Of a stretch of 64,000 bases of DNA, positions 44,154 to 56,127 are shown piece after piece. The notes beneath the pieces were generated by a model that saw only the letters and a list, made by a program, of their open reading frames with translations, had not been told where the DNA came from and searched no databases. Within the stretch, counting starts at the first letter, position 1; the number at the start of each line of letters is the position of its first letter. Source of the stretch: Curtobacterium sp. ZW137 (lineage in GTDB: Bacteria; Actinomycetota; Actinomycetes; Actinomycetales; Microbacteriaceae); NCBI RefSeq assembly GCF_003762905.1, contig NZ_RJKS01000005.1, forward strand, positions 124,001 through 188,000, read 5' to 3'. The position numbers and the translations under genes were made by a program.

Positions 44154-44828
44154 ATGACACCGCGCATCCTCGTCGTCGACGACGACCAGGCCCTCGCCGA
44201 GATGATCGGCATCGTCCTCCGCGCCGAGGGCTACGAGCCGGAGTTCAGCGGCGACGGCAACGACGCCGTCGACGCCTTCCACGCGACGAAGCCCGACCTG
44301 GTGCTCCTCGACGTGATGCTCCCCGGCATCGACGGCATCGAGGTCTGCCGGCGCATCCGCGCGGAGAGCGGCACGCCGATCATCATGCTCACCGCGAAGG
44401 GCGACACCTCGGACGTCGTCGCGGGCCTGGAGAACGGCGCCGACGACTACGTCGTGAAGCCGTTCAACCCGAAGGAGCTCGTCGCACGCATCCGCACCCG
44501 GCTGCGCCCGACCGCCTCCGACGCGGCCGTCCTGCACGTCGGTGACCTCACGGTCGACGTGCCCGGGCACGAGGTCCGCCGCGACGAGGCCGTCATCGCG
44601 CTGACGCCGCTCGAGTTCGACCTGCTCCGCGCCCTCGCCGAGAAGCCGAACCAGGTGTTCACGCGCGAGATGCTGCTCGAGCAGGTCTGGGGCTACCACT
44701 ACAAGGCGGACACCCGCCTTGTGAACGTGCACGTCCAGCGGCTCCGCGCGAAGATCGAGCACGACCCGGACAACCCGCGGATCGTGACCACCGTCCGCGG
44801 CGTCGGTTACCGCGCCGGGGGAGCCTGA
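44154..44828 (+). CDS. mtrA: Response regulator MtrA
   Basis: An OmpR/PhoB-family regulator, essential in M. tuberculosis, that links cell-wall homeostasis, division and dnaA expression. The 224-residue protein has a receiver domain with the phospho-acceptor Asp at 53 (VLLDVMLPG), acidic pocket VVDDD at 7-11 and Lys102 (VVKPF). Its winged helix ends RLVNVHVQRLRAKIEHDP and VRGVGYRAG. NPRIVTTVRGVGYR and the whole effector domain are nearly the mycobacterial MtrA sequence. mtrB follows 5 nt later. Confidence 0.97.
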   Translation: MTPRILVVDDDQALAEMIGIVLRAEGYEPEFSGDGNDAVDAFHATKPDLVLLDVMLPGIDGIEVCRRIRAESGTPIIMLTAKGDTSDVVAGLENGADDYVVKPFNPKELVARIRTRLRPTASDAAVLHVGDLTVDVPGHEVRRDEAVIALTPLEFDLLRALAEKPNQVFTREMLLEQVWGYHYKADTRLVNVHVQRLRAKIEHDPDNPRIVTTVRGVGYRAGGA

Positions 44829-44833
44829 GCACC

Positions 44834-46495
44834 GTGCCCGCATCGTCCGGCCTGACGTCCTTCGGTCGGGCGCGCCGCCGCCTGCGCACCTGGGCACGGC
44901 GGGGCTGGCGGGGCATCGCGTACCTGTGGCGCCGGTCGCTGATGTTCCGGTCGGTGGCGATCACCGTCACCACCACCGGACTCGCGGTCGCCATCATCGG
45001 CACCGCGGTGATGCTGAGCATCTCGAGCAACGTGTACGCGCAGCGCCGCGACCAGATCGAGGCGGAGTCGGCGCGTGCGACGAACGTCGCGCAGGGGATC
45101 TTCGACGCGGCCACCGCCGCGGAGGACAACAACCAGTCCGAGCTGGAGACCCTGCAGAACGAGGCGCAGCGGGCGATCCTGTCGAACACGACGAGCCCGG
45201 GCGGCACGAGCATCGCGATCGAGCGGTCCCCGAACCAGTCGACGGCGCAGACGCTGCAGAACATCGCGAGCCAGGACTTCCCGGACGCGGTGATCACCGA
45301 CTCACTGCGGAAGGCCGTCGGGAAGAACTCCGGGAACCTCAGCCTGCAGGCGGTCCGGCTCGAGGACGAGGGCCGGAGCGAACCGGGCCTCGCAGTCGGG
45401 TCGACGCTGCAGATCCCGAGCGCCGGCCAGTACGAGCTCTACCTGGTCTACGACCTCGCCGACGCGCAGCAGACCCTCGACTTCGTGTCGCAGACGCTCT
45501 CCATCGGCGGTGTCGCACTCATCGTGCTCATCGCCCTCGTCACCTCGCTCGTGGTCCGGCTCGTCGTGGTGCCGATCCGCGGTGCTGCCGAGACCAGCCG
45601 GAAGATCGCGGCCGGACGCCTCGACGAACGCATCCCCGTCAAGGGACAGGACGACGTCGCCACCCTCGCGCGGAGCTTCAACGGCATGGCGGACGCGGTC
45701 AGCCGGCAGATCACCCAGCTCGCCGAGCTCTCCCGAGTGCAGCAGCGCTTCGTGTCCGACGTCTCGCACGAGCTCCGGACCCCGCTCACCACGATCCGCC
45801 TCGCCGGCGACGTCCTCTACGACGCCCGCCACGCCTTCGAGCCCGCCGTCGGTCGCTCCGCCGAGCTCCTGCACGACCAGATCGACCGGTTCGAACTGCT
45901 CCTCGCCGACCTGCTGGAGATCTCCCGGTACGACGCCCAGGCCGTCGAGCTCGAGACCGAGCCGGTGCAGCCCGCGTCACTGACCGCCGACATCGTCGAC
46001 GAGTTCCGGCCGCTCGCCGACCGCCTCGGCGTCGACCTGCGGCTCGCGACCCCCGGCGGCCACACCACCATGCAGCTCGACGCCCGGCGGATCCGGCGCA
46101 TCCTCCGGAACCTCGTCGGCAACGCGATCGAGCACGGGGACGCCAAGCCCGTGCACGTCGTCGTGGACAGCGACGCCCGGACCGTCGCGATCGCCGTCCG
46201 TGACCACGGGGTCGGGATGCCGCCGGAAGACGCCGCCAGGGTGTTCGACCGGTTCTGGCGCGCGGACCCGAGCCGCAAGCGGACCATCGGCGGGACCGGG
46301 CTCGGACTCGCGATCAGCCTCGGCGACGCGAACCTGCACGGCGGCCGCATCGACGTGTGGTCCCGGCCGGGGGAGGGCTCGGCCTTCGTGCTCACCGTGC
46401 CGCGGCAGGGCCAGGAGCCCACGGCGACGTCGGCGATCCCGCTGCCGGAGCTCGACGAACCGTACGACGGACCCCGGGAAGGCGGCCCCCGATGA
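44834..46495 (+). CDS. mtrB: Sensor histidine kinase MtrB
   Basis: The membrane kinase for MtrA. It has 553 residues: two transmembrane segments (about 40-62 and 221-243) flank a 160-residue sensor domain, then HAMP, HisKA with the phosphorylated His in VSDVSHELRTPLTT (about residue 312), and HATPase_c (NLVGNAIEHG, DHGVGMPPED, GTGLGLAIS). In mycobacteria the external part responds to envelope state and LpqB. The tail after the kinase is Pro/Glu-rich. GTG start 5 nt after mtrA; stop overlaps lpqB (ATGA). Confidence 0.96.
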   Translation: MPASSGLTSFGRARRRLRTWARRGWRGIAYLWRRSLMFRSVAITVTTTGLAVAIIGTAVMLSISSNVYAQRRDQIEAESARATNVAQGIFDAATAAEDNNQSELETLQNEAQRAILSNTTSPGGTSIAIERSPNQSTAQTLQNIASQDFPDAVITDSLRKAVGKNSGNLSLQAVRLEDEGRSEPGLAVGSTLQIPSAGQYELYLVYDLADAQQTLDFVSQTLSIGGVALIVLIALVTSLVVRLVVVPIRGAAETSRKIAAGRLDERIPVKGQDDVATLARSFNGMADAVSRQITQLAELSRVQQRFVSDVSHELRTPLTTIRLAGDVLYDARHAFEPAVGRSAELLHDQIDRFELLLADLLEISRYDAQAVELETEPVQPASLTADIVDEFRPLADRLGVDLRLATPGGHTTMQLDARRIRRILRNLVGNAIEHGDAKPVHVVVDSDARTVAIAVRDHGVGMPPEDAARVFDRFWRADPSRKRTIGGTGLGLAISLGDANLHGGRIDVWSRPGEGSAFVLTVPRQGQEPTATSAIPLPELDEPYDGPREGGPR

Positions 46496-48180
46496 CCAGC
46501 ACACGTCCTCGTCGCGCGCTCGCCGCAGTCCTCGCCGCCGTGGCGGTCGTGGTGCTCGCCGGGTGCGCCGCCATCCCGACCGGCGGCCCCGTCCGTGACG
46601 GCCAGAGCCTCAAGGACGAATCGGTCTCCGGCGTCGACTTCCGCCCGAACAGCCCGACGCCCGGCGCCGACCAGGACACGATCCTCCGGCAGTTCATCGA
46701 CGCCGCGACCGGTGCGCAGGACAACTACGCGATCGCCCGGGAGTTCCTCAGCGACTCCTTCGCCCAGAAGTGGAACCCCCGTCAGAGCGTCACGATCCGG
46801 CAGGGCAGCGGCGCGGTCGACCGCACCGGCACCCGGGAGCTCACGTACACGCTCACCGCGAGTGCCACGGTGGACGCCGACGGCGAGTACACCCAGGCCG
46901 TCCGCCCGACCTCCTCGACGCTGACCTTCCAGTTCGTGAAGGAAGACGGCGAGTGGCGGATCGCCTACGCGCCCGACGGCGTCATCCTCACGCCGGTGAG
47001 CTTCGAGCAGGTGTTCCAGGCGCACGCGCTGTACTTCTACGACCCGACGTACCGCTACCTCGTGCCCGACGAGCGCTGGTTCCTCGCCCGCTCCTCCACG
47101 AGCACCCGCATCGCCAGCGCGCTGCTCTCCGGACCGGCCGACTGGTTGAAGGGCGCCGTGGTGTCCTCGTTCCCCGAGGGCACGCAGCTCTCGCTGAACG
47201 CCGTCACCGTGGACAACGGCAGCGCGCAGGTCGACCTGTCGAGCGACGCGCTCCGGGCGACCACGGTGGACAAGGTCCGGATGCGGGAGCAGCTCGCCCG
47301 GTCCCTGTCGTCCGTCGCGACGATCTCCTCGGTCGAGCTCACCATCGAGGGCGCCAGCTTCTCGGTGCCCGACTCCAGCGGCACCAGCGCCGTCGTCAAC
47401 CCCGACGTCGACCCGCGTCCCCTCGTCGAGGACGACGGCGCCGTCGGCTTCGCCGCCCCGGGCACGGGCGACGTCGCGAAGCTCGGCAGCGGCCTCGGTG
47501 ACGCGATCGCGAAGCTCGACCCGACGTCGATCGCGCTGAGCGCGTCCGGTGCCGACGCTGCGGTCGGGGACGCGGACGGCGTCTTCGTGGTCCGCAGCGG
47601 CAAGAAGCCGCTCCGGATCGACGCGCGGGACCACCTCATCGCACCCTCCATCGACGACCAGGGCTTCGTGTGGACGGCACAGTCCACGAACACCCGGGCG
47701 ATCACCGCGTACGGCCTCGGCGGCGACCCGCACCAGGTGTCCTCGACGCTGCCGGACGGCGACCTCGTGTCGTTCCAGGTGTCCCGCGACTCCACCCGGG
47801 CGCTCGCGCTCATCGACACCGACGACGGGCCCGCCCTGTACGTGATGGCGATCACCCGGGACTCCGACCGCACACCGACGGCGCTCGGGTCCCCGGTGCG
47901 GCTGCAGGCGGCGTCCGGCACCGCGGTCGGGGCGACGTGGGTGAGCGACCTCGACGTCGCGTCCCTCGGGCAGACCTCGAGCGGTCCGAGCATCGTCCGC
48001 TCCACCATCGGCGGGCAGTCGACGGTGCTGCAGCGGCCGGACGGCCGGGCCACGCAGATCGCCGGCGGCAGCGGGGGCACGCTGCTCCTGCGGACCGCCG
48101 ACGGGCAGGTCCTGCAGTCCACGGGCGGAGGCTGGGACCGCACGGGCGTCACGGCGTCCGTGCTCGGCACGCAGCGCTGA
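46492..48180 (+). CDS. lpqB: MtrB-associated lipoprotein LpqB
   Basis: A 562-residue lipoprotein that modulates MtrAB signalling. The signal peptide ends LAGC with the lipidated Cys at residue 25. A GerMN domain (about residues 190-310, including ALLSGPADWLKGAVVSSFPEGTQL) and a C-terminal beta-propeller-like region follow. The LpqB N-terminal stretch AAIPTGGPVRDG is conserved across actinobacteria. Invariably downstream of mtrB; start overlaps by 4 nt. The longer frame beginning inside mtrB is rejected. Confidence 0.95.
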   Translation: MTSTRPRRALAAVLAAVAVVVLAGCAAIPTGGPVRDGQSLKDESVSGVDFRPNSPTPGADQDTILRQFIDAATGAQDNYAIAREFLSDSFAQKWNPRQSVTIRQGSGAVDRTGTRELTYTLTASATVDADGEYTQAVRPTSSTLTFQFVKEDGEWRIAYAPDGVILTPVSFEQVFQAHALYFYDPTYRYLVPDERWFLARSSTSTRIASALLSGPADWLKGAVVSSFPEGTQLSLNAVTVDNGSAQVDLSSDALRATTVDKVRMREQLARSLSSVATISSVELTIEGASFSVPDSSGTSAVVNPDVDPRPLVEDDGAVGFAAPGTGDVAKLGSGLGDAIAKLDPTSIALSASGADAAVGDADGVFVVRSGKKPLRIDARDHLIAPSIDDQGFVWTAQSTNTRAITAYGLGGDPHQVSSTLPDGDLVSFQVSRDSTRALALIDTDDGPALYVMAITRDSDRTPTALGSPVRLQAASGTAVGATWVSDLDVASLGQTSSGPSIVRSTIGGQSTVLQRPDGRATQIAGGSGGTLLLRTADGQVLQSTGGGWDRTGVTASVLGTQR

Positions 48181-48200
48181 CCGTCCGCTCCTCCACAGGA

Positions 48201-48259
48201 GCACCGGCCGGGAGGCCCGTCCACCGTTCCGCACGATCCGCCCGGCCGGGTGCCTCCCG
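48201..48259 (+). terminator. Terminator-like hairpin after lpqB
   Basis: GCACCGGCCGGG (48201-48212) can pair with CCCGGCC(G)GGTGC (48241-48253). Alternatively CGGGAGGC (48209-48216) can pair with GCCTCCCG (48252-48259). The mutually exclusive pairings are unusual for a plain terminator. Confidence 0.5.
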
Positions 48260-48275
48260 CGGCGAGGATCGCCCC

Positions 48276-48959
48276 ATGACCACCGCTCCACACCCCTGGC
48301 GCGACGCGTTCCTCGCCGTCGTCGCCCTGTTCCTGCCCGTCTCGTGCCTCGGCTGCGGTGCGCGCGACCGGCCCCTGTGCGACTCCTGCCGCGCCGACCT
48401 CGCGGAGCGTCCGGGTCGGGTCCGGCTCGTCGGGGGTGTCCGCCTCGACGCGGCCTTCGAGTACGAGGGGCTGGTCCGCACCCTGGTGCTCGAACTGAAG
48501 CTCCGAGGGCGGGTGGACGTCGCGGCGCCGCTCGGGCGGCCGACCGGGGCGCTGGTGCGCCGGGCACTGGCGGACGCTCCGCCGGGCACGCTCGTGCTCC
48601 GGGTGCCGCCGTCACCGCGTGGGCGGCGGCGGCGCGGGTTCGACACCGTGGTGCTGCTCCTCGCTCGCGGGGGTGTCCGCCGGACCGGGCGGCTGCGGCG
48701 GCAGCGTGCTGCCGGGCCGCCCGGCGTCGGACTCCGCGGTGCCCGGCCGCGTGGCGCGGGCCAGAAGGAGCGGACGGCGCTCGAGCGGGTGGACGCCACG
48801 GTCGGCACGCTCCGGGCGGTCGGGGTCGCCGGGCGTGACGTGGTGCTCGTCGACGACGTCGTCACCACCGGGGTGACCATGGCGGAGGCGGTCCGTGCCG
48901 TCCGCGCCGCCGGTGGCCGGGTCGTGCGCTGCGTCGCGACGGCGAGCGTCGAGTCGTGA
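48276..48959 (+). CDS. ComF-family phosphoribosyltransferase-like protein
   Basis: A 227-residue protein of the ComF/Rv3242c type. An N-terminal zinc-ribbon-like cluster (CLGC...CDSC, residues about 24-38) precedes a PRTase fold whose PRPP-binding loop is VVLVDDVVTTGVTMAEA (about 192-208). ComF in competent bacteria is a DNA-uptake ATPase accessory factor; in actinobacteria the role is unknown. Same position as in M. tuberculosis, between lpqB and hpf. The ATG 48276 start gives the zinc ribbon at the N-terminus as expected. Confidence 0.85.
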   Translation: MTTAPHPWRDAFLAVVALFLPVSCLGCGARDRPLCDSCRADLAERPGRVRLVGGVRLDAAFEYEGLVRTLVLELKLRGRVDVAAPLGRPTGALVRRALADAPPGTLVLRVPPSPRGRRRRGFDTVVLLLARGGVRRTGRLRRQRAAGPPGVGLRGARPRGAGQKERTALERVDATVGTLRAVGVAGRDVVLVDDVVTTGVTMAEAVRAVRAAGGRVVRCVATASVES

Positions 48960-49225
48960 CGGTGCGCGGGTGCGCAGGTGTCGGCATGCGCGTGCGCGGG
49001 TGTGGCGTACGCGGGTGCGCGGGCCTGCCGCCTACCAGTGCGCGGCGCGACCCGCCCGGTTGCCTCGTGCGTGAACACCCGGTGTCCTCTGTGCATCCGG
49101 TGGGTGTCCGGCACGACTCACGGCGAACCGGTGACGCGAGTGCCCCGGCGGGTCTAGCGTCGCTGGGACAAGGCGTTGACGATCGCCGGATGGAGGCGAC
49201 GCGCCGAGTCTGGATGGGAGCCGCC
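48960..49225. other. comF-hpf intergenic region
   Basis: It begins with TGCGCGGGTG-type repeats (about 48961-49022). A TAGCGT box at 49155-49160 is the likely hpf -10, giving a leader of about 60 nt. No gene is supported. Confidence 0.5.
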
Positions 49226-49924
49226 ATGGACGTGACGATCACGGGCCGGAACGTCGGGATCACCGACCGATTCCGCACCTACGTCGAACAGAAGTCCGAC
49301 AAGATCGACGTGCTCGCCGACCGCGCCCTCGCGTTCGAGGTGCGCATCAGTCGCCACAACGAGAAGAGCGGCAGCAACCAGGGCGAGGACCGGGTCGAAC
49401 TGACGCTGATCGGTCCCGGGCCGCTCGTCCGAGCGGAGTCCGCGGCGTCGGACAAGTACGCCGCGTTCGACCTGGCGTTCGCTCGGATCATGGAGCGGCT
49501 GCGCCGAGCGCGCGACCGCAGGAAGGTGCACCGTGGGCGTCACCGCCCGACCTCGGTGGCCGAAGCCGCGGGGACGGCCTTCGACGGCATGGACGTCACC
49601 CCGGCCGACGGCAAGCTCATCGACGACGTCGCCACCGGTGCCGTCACGGTCGTCGACGAGGAACCGCACGAGGAAGAGGACGAGGTCTACTCGCCCGTCG
49701 TGATCCGGGAGAAGGTGTTCGAGGCAGCGCCGATGACCGTCGACGACGCGCTCTACTTCATGGAACTCGTCGGACACGACTTCTACCTCTTCGTCGACGC
49801 CGAGACCCACCGACCGAGCGTGGTCTACCGCCGGAAGGGCTGGGACTACGGCGTCATCGGGCTCGACGGCACCGCTGCCGCCGACTCCGACACCGCTCAG
49901 GAACCGGCCGCGGCGCTCGCCTGA
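49226..49924 (+). CDS. hpf: Long-form ribosome hibernation promoting factor
   Basis: A 232-residue long HPF that dimerises 70S ribosomes into inactive 100S particles in stationary phase. The N-terminal domain (residues 1-105, MDVTITGRNVGITDRF, VELTLIGPGPLVRAE) is the S30AE fold. A linker with an acidic EEPHEEEDEV patch leads to the C-terminal dimerisation domain (VVIREKVFEAAPMTVDDALYFMELVGHDFYLFVDAET), matching Rv3241c. The ATG at 49226 has GGGAG 5 nt upstream; ATG 49214 is an alternative. Confidence 0.95.
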   Translation: MDVTITGRNVGITDRFRTYVEQKSDKIDVLADRALAFEVRISRHNEKSGSNQGEDRVELTLIGPGPLVRAESAASDKYAAFDLAFARIMERLRRARDRRKVHRGRHRPTSVAEAAGTAFDGMDVTPADGKLIDDVATGAVTVVDEEPHEEEDEVYSPVVIREKVFEAAPMTVDDALYFMELVGHDFYLFVDAETHRPSVVYRRKGWDYGVIGLDGTAAADSDTAQEPAAALA

Positions 49925-50083
49925 GCGTCCGGGACCACCCGAACCGGGGGTGCGCGGTCCGTTCGCGGGCCGCGCACACCCGTGTCCGGGGCCGGTGTTC
50001 ACAGCCCAAGGTTCGACCGGGTTGCTAGCATGACTGGCTGATCGGACGCGCCGACCGCGCGCGACGACCTGTAAGGAGTTCAC

Positions 50084-52864
<2,781 letters not shown>

Positions 52865-52879
52865 CGCGACAACGCTCCT

Positions 52880-52919
52880 GACGGGAGGCCCGGTGCCGGC
52901 TGGCACCGGGCCTCCCGTC
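52880..52919. terminator. 40-bp palindromic terminator after secA
   Basis: Arms of 18 bp (GACGGGAGGCCCGGTGCC and complement) around GGCT. It lies between secA and a convergent gene and shares its stem with those at 23861 and 56606. Confidence 0.85.
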
Positions 52920-52969
52920 CGTGCGCCCCGCGCCCCACGCCCCGATCGGAACGAGCCGAGCCCGACGCG

Positions 52970-53482
52970 TCAGAGCATGCCGATGGCCGTCGCGCGCCAC
53001 CGGCCGGCTCGCTCCTCGAGCCGGATGGCGACGGCGCGCGCATGCGAGCGGGTGTGCACGACGACGCTCACCTCGGCGACACCGTCCACCGGGCGGCAGA
53101 CCAGCACGCTCCCGACGCGGATCGACGGCCGTCGGTTGCGACGCCGGGCGACCGAGCGGGCCCGCGCGGCGAACGCTGCCCGTTGCTGCAGGTGGCGCTG
53201 CACGTCCTCGGTGATCCACCGGGCGATGCTGTCGACCTCCCGCGCACCGGAGAGGATCTCCGCGACGCACAGGGCGAGTGCCCGCGCGGTCTCCGCGGGA
53301 TCGGGGAGGACGTCCTCGGCCGTGGAGGCCCCGTCGGCGCTCGGTGGGTCCTGCGCGCTCGACAGGTCCTGCGCGCTCGACAGCCGTTCCGTGGCGGCGA
53401 CCACCGCCGACCCGACGGCCGTCTGCTCCGGCTGCGTGGACCCGCCCGCATCGTCCTCGATCCGCTGTGCTTCCCGCGCCAC
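52970..53482 (-). CDS. Rv3235-family protein
   Basis: About 170 residues, unknown function. The C-terminal about 100 residues (RALALCVAEILSGAREVDSIARWIT, VCRPVDGVAEVSVVVHTRSHARAVAIRLEERAGRWRAT) match the conserved domain of actinobacterial proteins encoded close to secA1 (Rv3235 in M. tuberculosis). It looks like a small alpha/beta NTF2- or cystatin-like fold. The N-terminal half is disordered and contains a twofold SSAQD repeat from an 18-bp tandem duplication (53346-53383). GTG 53482 is chosen for the AAAGGGG upstream. Confidence 0.78.
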   Translation of the reverse strand: MAREAQRIEDDAGGSTQPEQTAVGSAVVAATERLSSAQDLSSAQDPPSADGASTAEDVLPDPAETARALALCVAEILSGAREVDSIARWITEDVQRHLQQRAAFAARARSVARRRNRRPSIRVGSVLVCRPVDGVAEVSVVVHTRSHARAVAIRLEERAGRWRATAIGML

Positions 53483-53588
53483 CCCGGCCCCTTTCGTTGG
53501 TGGGCTGAGCGTAAGGCGTATGCAACATGAGAAATTCCGAAGCTCGATGCCTGTGGACGGAGCAGATCTGTCCACAGTCCGTCGCACC

Positions 53589-53594
53589 TAGACT
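53589..53594 (+). promoter_or_regulatory. -10 box of pdtaS
   Basis: TAGACT, 6 nt before the GTG at 53601; leaderless arrangement. Confidence 0.55.
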
Positions 53595-53600
53595 GGGCCG

Positions 53601-55100
53601 GTGTCGACCCTCAGTGATCTCGTCCTCGCACAAGGCCGATCCTCCGAAGCAGACGTGGAGTGGCTCCACCTGCTCGTGGGGGACTGGCAGCTCCTCTCGG
53701 ACCTGTCCTTCGCGGACATGGTCCTGTGGGTGCCGACCGCCGAGGACGGCTCGTTCGTGGCCGTCGCGCACGCCCGACCGTCGTCCGCGGCGACGCTGTT
53801 CTACCGCGACATCGTCGGCCAGGAGATCCGCGAGGAATGGCGCGAGCAGGTCACCGAGAGCTTCGCTGGCTCGAAGGTCGTCGACTCCGCCGAGCCGGAC
53901 TGGTACGAGGACACCCCGACCCGCGTCCGCGCGATCCCGGTGCTGCGCCGCCTGAGCCCGAAGAGCAAGCAGACGACCGACCGTCCCATCGCGGTCGTCA
54001 CGCGGCACTCCAACCAGGACGAGATGCGCACGCCGAGCCGCCAGGAGCTCAACTTCACCGCGAGTGCGAACGACCTGTTCGGCATGATCGCGACCGGCGA
54101 CTTCCCGGACCTCGGCGCGCCGGCCGGACCCCGTCGTGGCGCGCCGCGTGCCAGCGACGGTTTGCTCCGCCTCGACACGAACGGCATCGTCACGTTCGCG
54201 AGCCCGAACGGCCTCAGCGCCTTCAACCGGATGGGCTTCGAGGGCGAACTCGAGCGGAAGTCCCTCGCCGAGGTGACGACCGAGCTCCTCGGGCAGCAGC
54301 TCGACGTCGACGAGTCCCTGCCCCTCGTGGTCACCGGCCGTGCCCCGTGGCGAGCCGACATCGAGTCGAAGGGTGTCACCGTGACGCTCCGCTCGATCCC
54401 GCTGCGCGACCACGGTGAGCGCATCGGCGCCGTCGTGCTCTGCCGCGACGTCACCGAGATGCGGCACCAGGAGCGCGAGCTCATCACCAAGGACGCCACC
54501 ATCCGGGAGATCCACCACCGGGTGAAGAACAACCTGCAGACCGTCGCGTCCCTGCTCCGCATCCAGGCGCGCCGGACCCACTCGGACGAAGCACGGACGT
54601 CACTGCAGAACGCGATGCGCCGCGTCGCCGCCATCGCCGTCGTGCACGACACCCTGTCGACGGGCCTCAGCCAGAACGTCGACTTCGACGAGGTCTTCGA
54701 CTCCGTCCTGAAGCTCGTCACCGAGGTCGCCGCCTCCCACAACACCACGGTCCACCCGAAGAAGACGGGGGAGTTCGGGGTGCTCCCGTCGGAGGCCGCG
54801 ACGCCGCTCGCGCTCGGGCTCACCGAACTCGTCACGAACGCGGTGGAGCACGGGCTCGACGGCCGCGACGGCGAGGTCGAGATCGTCGCCCGCCGCTCCG
54901 ACGACCACCTGTCGATCCAGGTGCGGGACAACGGCGTCGGGCTGCCGGAAGGCAAGGTCGGCTCGGGCCTCGGCACGCAGATCGTCCGCACGCTCATCCA
55001 GGGCGAGCTCGGCGGCACGATCGACTGGCACACGCTGACCGGCAGCGGCACCGAGGTCACCATCTCGATCCCGTTCCGCTGGGAGACCGCGGCCGCGTAG
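53601..55100 (+). CDS. pdtaS: Cytosolic sensor histidine kinase PdtaS
   Basis: A 499-residue soluble kinase of the PdtaS-PdtaR system, whose partner PdtaR is an ANTAR antiterminator acting on RNA. The N-terminal GAF-like domain (about residues 1-145) is followed by a PAS domain (about 175-290, LLRLDTNGIVTFASPNGLSAFNRMGFEGE). Then come HisKA_2 with IHHRVKNNLQTVASLL (His 305/306) and HATPase_c (ELVTNAVEHG, DNGVGLPEG, GSGLGTQIV). Order and motifs match Rv3220c, which is likewise next to whiB1. pdtaR is not in this window. Confidence 0.94.
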   Translation: MSTLSDLVLAQGRSSEADVEWLHLLVGDWQLLSDLSFADMVLWVPTAEDGSFVAVAHARPSSAATLFYRDIVGQEIREEWREQVTESFAGSKVVDSAEPDWYEDTPTRVRAIPVLRRLSPKSKQTTDRPIAVVTRHSNQDEMRTPSRQELNFTASANDLFGMIATGDFPDLGAPAGPRRGAPRASDGLLRLDTNGIVTFASPNGLSAFNRMGFEGELERKSLAEVTTELLGQQLDVDESLPLVVTGRAPWRADIESKGVTVTLRSIPLRDHGERIGAVVLCRDVTEMRHQERELITKDATIREIHHRVKNNLQTVASLLRIQARRTHSDEARTSLQNAMRRVAAIAVVHDTLSTGLSQNVDFDEVFDSVLKLVTEVAASHNTTVHPKKTGEFGVLPSEAATPLALGLTELVTNAVEHGLDGRDGEVEIVARRSDDHLSIQVRDNGVGLPEGKVGSGLGTQIVRTLIQGELGGTIDWHTLTGSGTEVTISIPFRWETAAA

Positions 55101-55181
55101 CGGCGCCGCGGGGCGCGCGGCGCGCGGCGCTGGCGCGGGGCGCGGGGCGCGCGGCGCGCGGCGCTGGCGCCGGGCGGCGGC

Positions 55182-55241
55182 GCACAACCGAAAGCAGCCC
55201 GAACCACGGAATTCCGTGGTTCGGGCTGCTTTCAGTTGTGC
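55182..55241. repeat. REP-like 60-bp palindrome, copy C
   Basis: The most perfect copy: only one mismatched pair across 60 bp, centred on GGAATTCC. Outer ends are GCACAAC and GTTGTGC. Confidence 0.9.
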
Positions 55242-55402
55242 AAAGGCACCGCACCGCACCGCACCGCACCGCGCGGTGCGCTGTCGCATCGCGCGTCGGC
55301 GCGAGTGGTGTCCGTCGCGCGGAGCGTGCGCGGGGACGCGCCCGCGCGTGGACGTCGCGCCCCGGTGCGTGGGGGCGCGGCGTTCGTAGTGGGGTGCAAC
55401 CC

Positions 55403-55459
55403 GACCGCCTGGAGGCTCGGCGCGCGCCCGGCGGGCTGGCACCGGTCCTCCAGGCGGTC
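55403..55459. repeat. 13-bp-arm hairpin between REP copies C and D
   Basis: GACCGCCTGGAGG (55403-55415) and its perfect complement (55447-55459) with a 31-nt loop. The CTGGAGG core resembles the motif dispersed elsewhere in the window. Confidence 0.7.
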
Positions 55460-55470
55460 GCGGTGACCCC

Positions 55471-55530
55471 GCACAACCGAACGCAGCCCGAACCACGGGA
55501 TCGTGTGGTTCGGGCTGCTTTTGGTTGTGC
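55471..55530. repeat. REP-like 60-bp palindrome, copy D
   Basis: Same outer ends and CAGCCCGAACCAC core as copy C, 230 bp further on, with an 8-nt less-paired centre. Confidence 0.88.
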
Positions 55531-55660
55531 GAAGGCGCCGCACCGCCCGGCGGCGAGGAGCGCACGCCGCGCCCACCGCCCGCCGCGGCGCGCCGCGCAC
55601 GACGACGCCCGCCGCGCCCCGAAGGGCCCGGCGGGCGTCGTCGTCAGTACTGCTGCTGCG

Positions 55661-55909
55661 TCAGGAGGCGCGGCGAGCCCGAGCGGCGCGGCGCTTGAGC
55701 GCGCGACGCTCGTCCTCGCTGAGACCGCCCCAGACGCCCGAGTCCTGGTTGTTCTCGAGGGCGTACTGCAGGCACATCTCGGTCACGGTGCACCGTGCGC
55801 ACACCGACTTCGCCTTCTCGATCTGGTCCACGGCCGGCCCGGTGTTCCCAACGGGGAAGAAGAGCTCGGGGTCCGCGGTGAGGCAGGCAGCCTTGTCACG
55901 CCAATCCAT
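55661..55909 (-). CDS. whiB1: WhiB1-type iron-sulfur regulator
   Basis: An 82-residue WhiB protein. Cysteines at 9, 37, 40 and 46 are at exactly the positions of M. tuberculosis WhiB1, an essential nitric-oxide-responsive [4Fe-4S] protein that binds the SigA region 4 and DNA. MDWRDKAACL, DPELFFPVGN, GVWGGLSEDERRALKRR and the basic AARARRAS tail identify the subclass. The ATG at 55909 has AAGGAG 9 nt upstream; longer frames are upstream leader sequence. Adjacent to pdtaS as in mycobacteria. Confidence 0.95.
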   Translation of the reverse strand: MDWRDKAACLTADPELFFPVGNTGPAVDQIEKAKSVCARCTVTEMCLQYALENNQDSGVWGGLSEDERRALKRRAARARRAS

Positions 55910-55979
55910 GTGGTGGTGCTCCTTGATGTCGATGCTCGAACGGCAGGCCGGGGCCGTGGTTCGGGGCTCGAGGACTCTG

Positions 55980-55993
55980 CACATGATCATGTG
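55980..55993. promoter_or_regulatory. 14-bp perfect palindrome upstream of whiB1
   Basis: CACATGATCATGTG, 70 bp before the whiB1 start, in a divergent gap. Its GTCACATG...CATGTG form recalls CRP/FNR-family half-sites; M. tuberculosis whiB1 is known to be controlled by the CRP homologue Rv3676. Identity of the binder is inferred. Confidence 0.6.
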
Positions 55994-56127
55994 ACGTACG
56001 GGGGGATCCTGTGGGGAGGAGAAACCGTGCGGGGAGAGTCCGACGCCCGCGAACGCTCGGGAGAAGAGCGTCGAACCACGGGAGACGCACACCACATCGT
56101 GCCGTCCAAACGACCTCGAACATCGTT

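Larger units (their letters stand above)
55101..55660. other. 560-bp non-coding region with two REP-like palindromes
   Basis: No gene is supported. It contains GCGCGGGGCGC-type repeats (55107-55180), copy C (55182-55241), a (CACCG)n run (55248-55276), a CCTCCAGGCGGTC hairpin (55403-55459), copy D (55471-55530) and a further G/C-rich tract. It separates the convergent pdtaS and whiB1 genes. Confidence 0.8.
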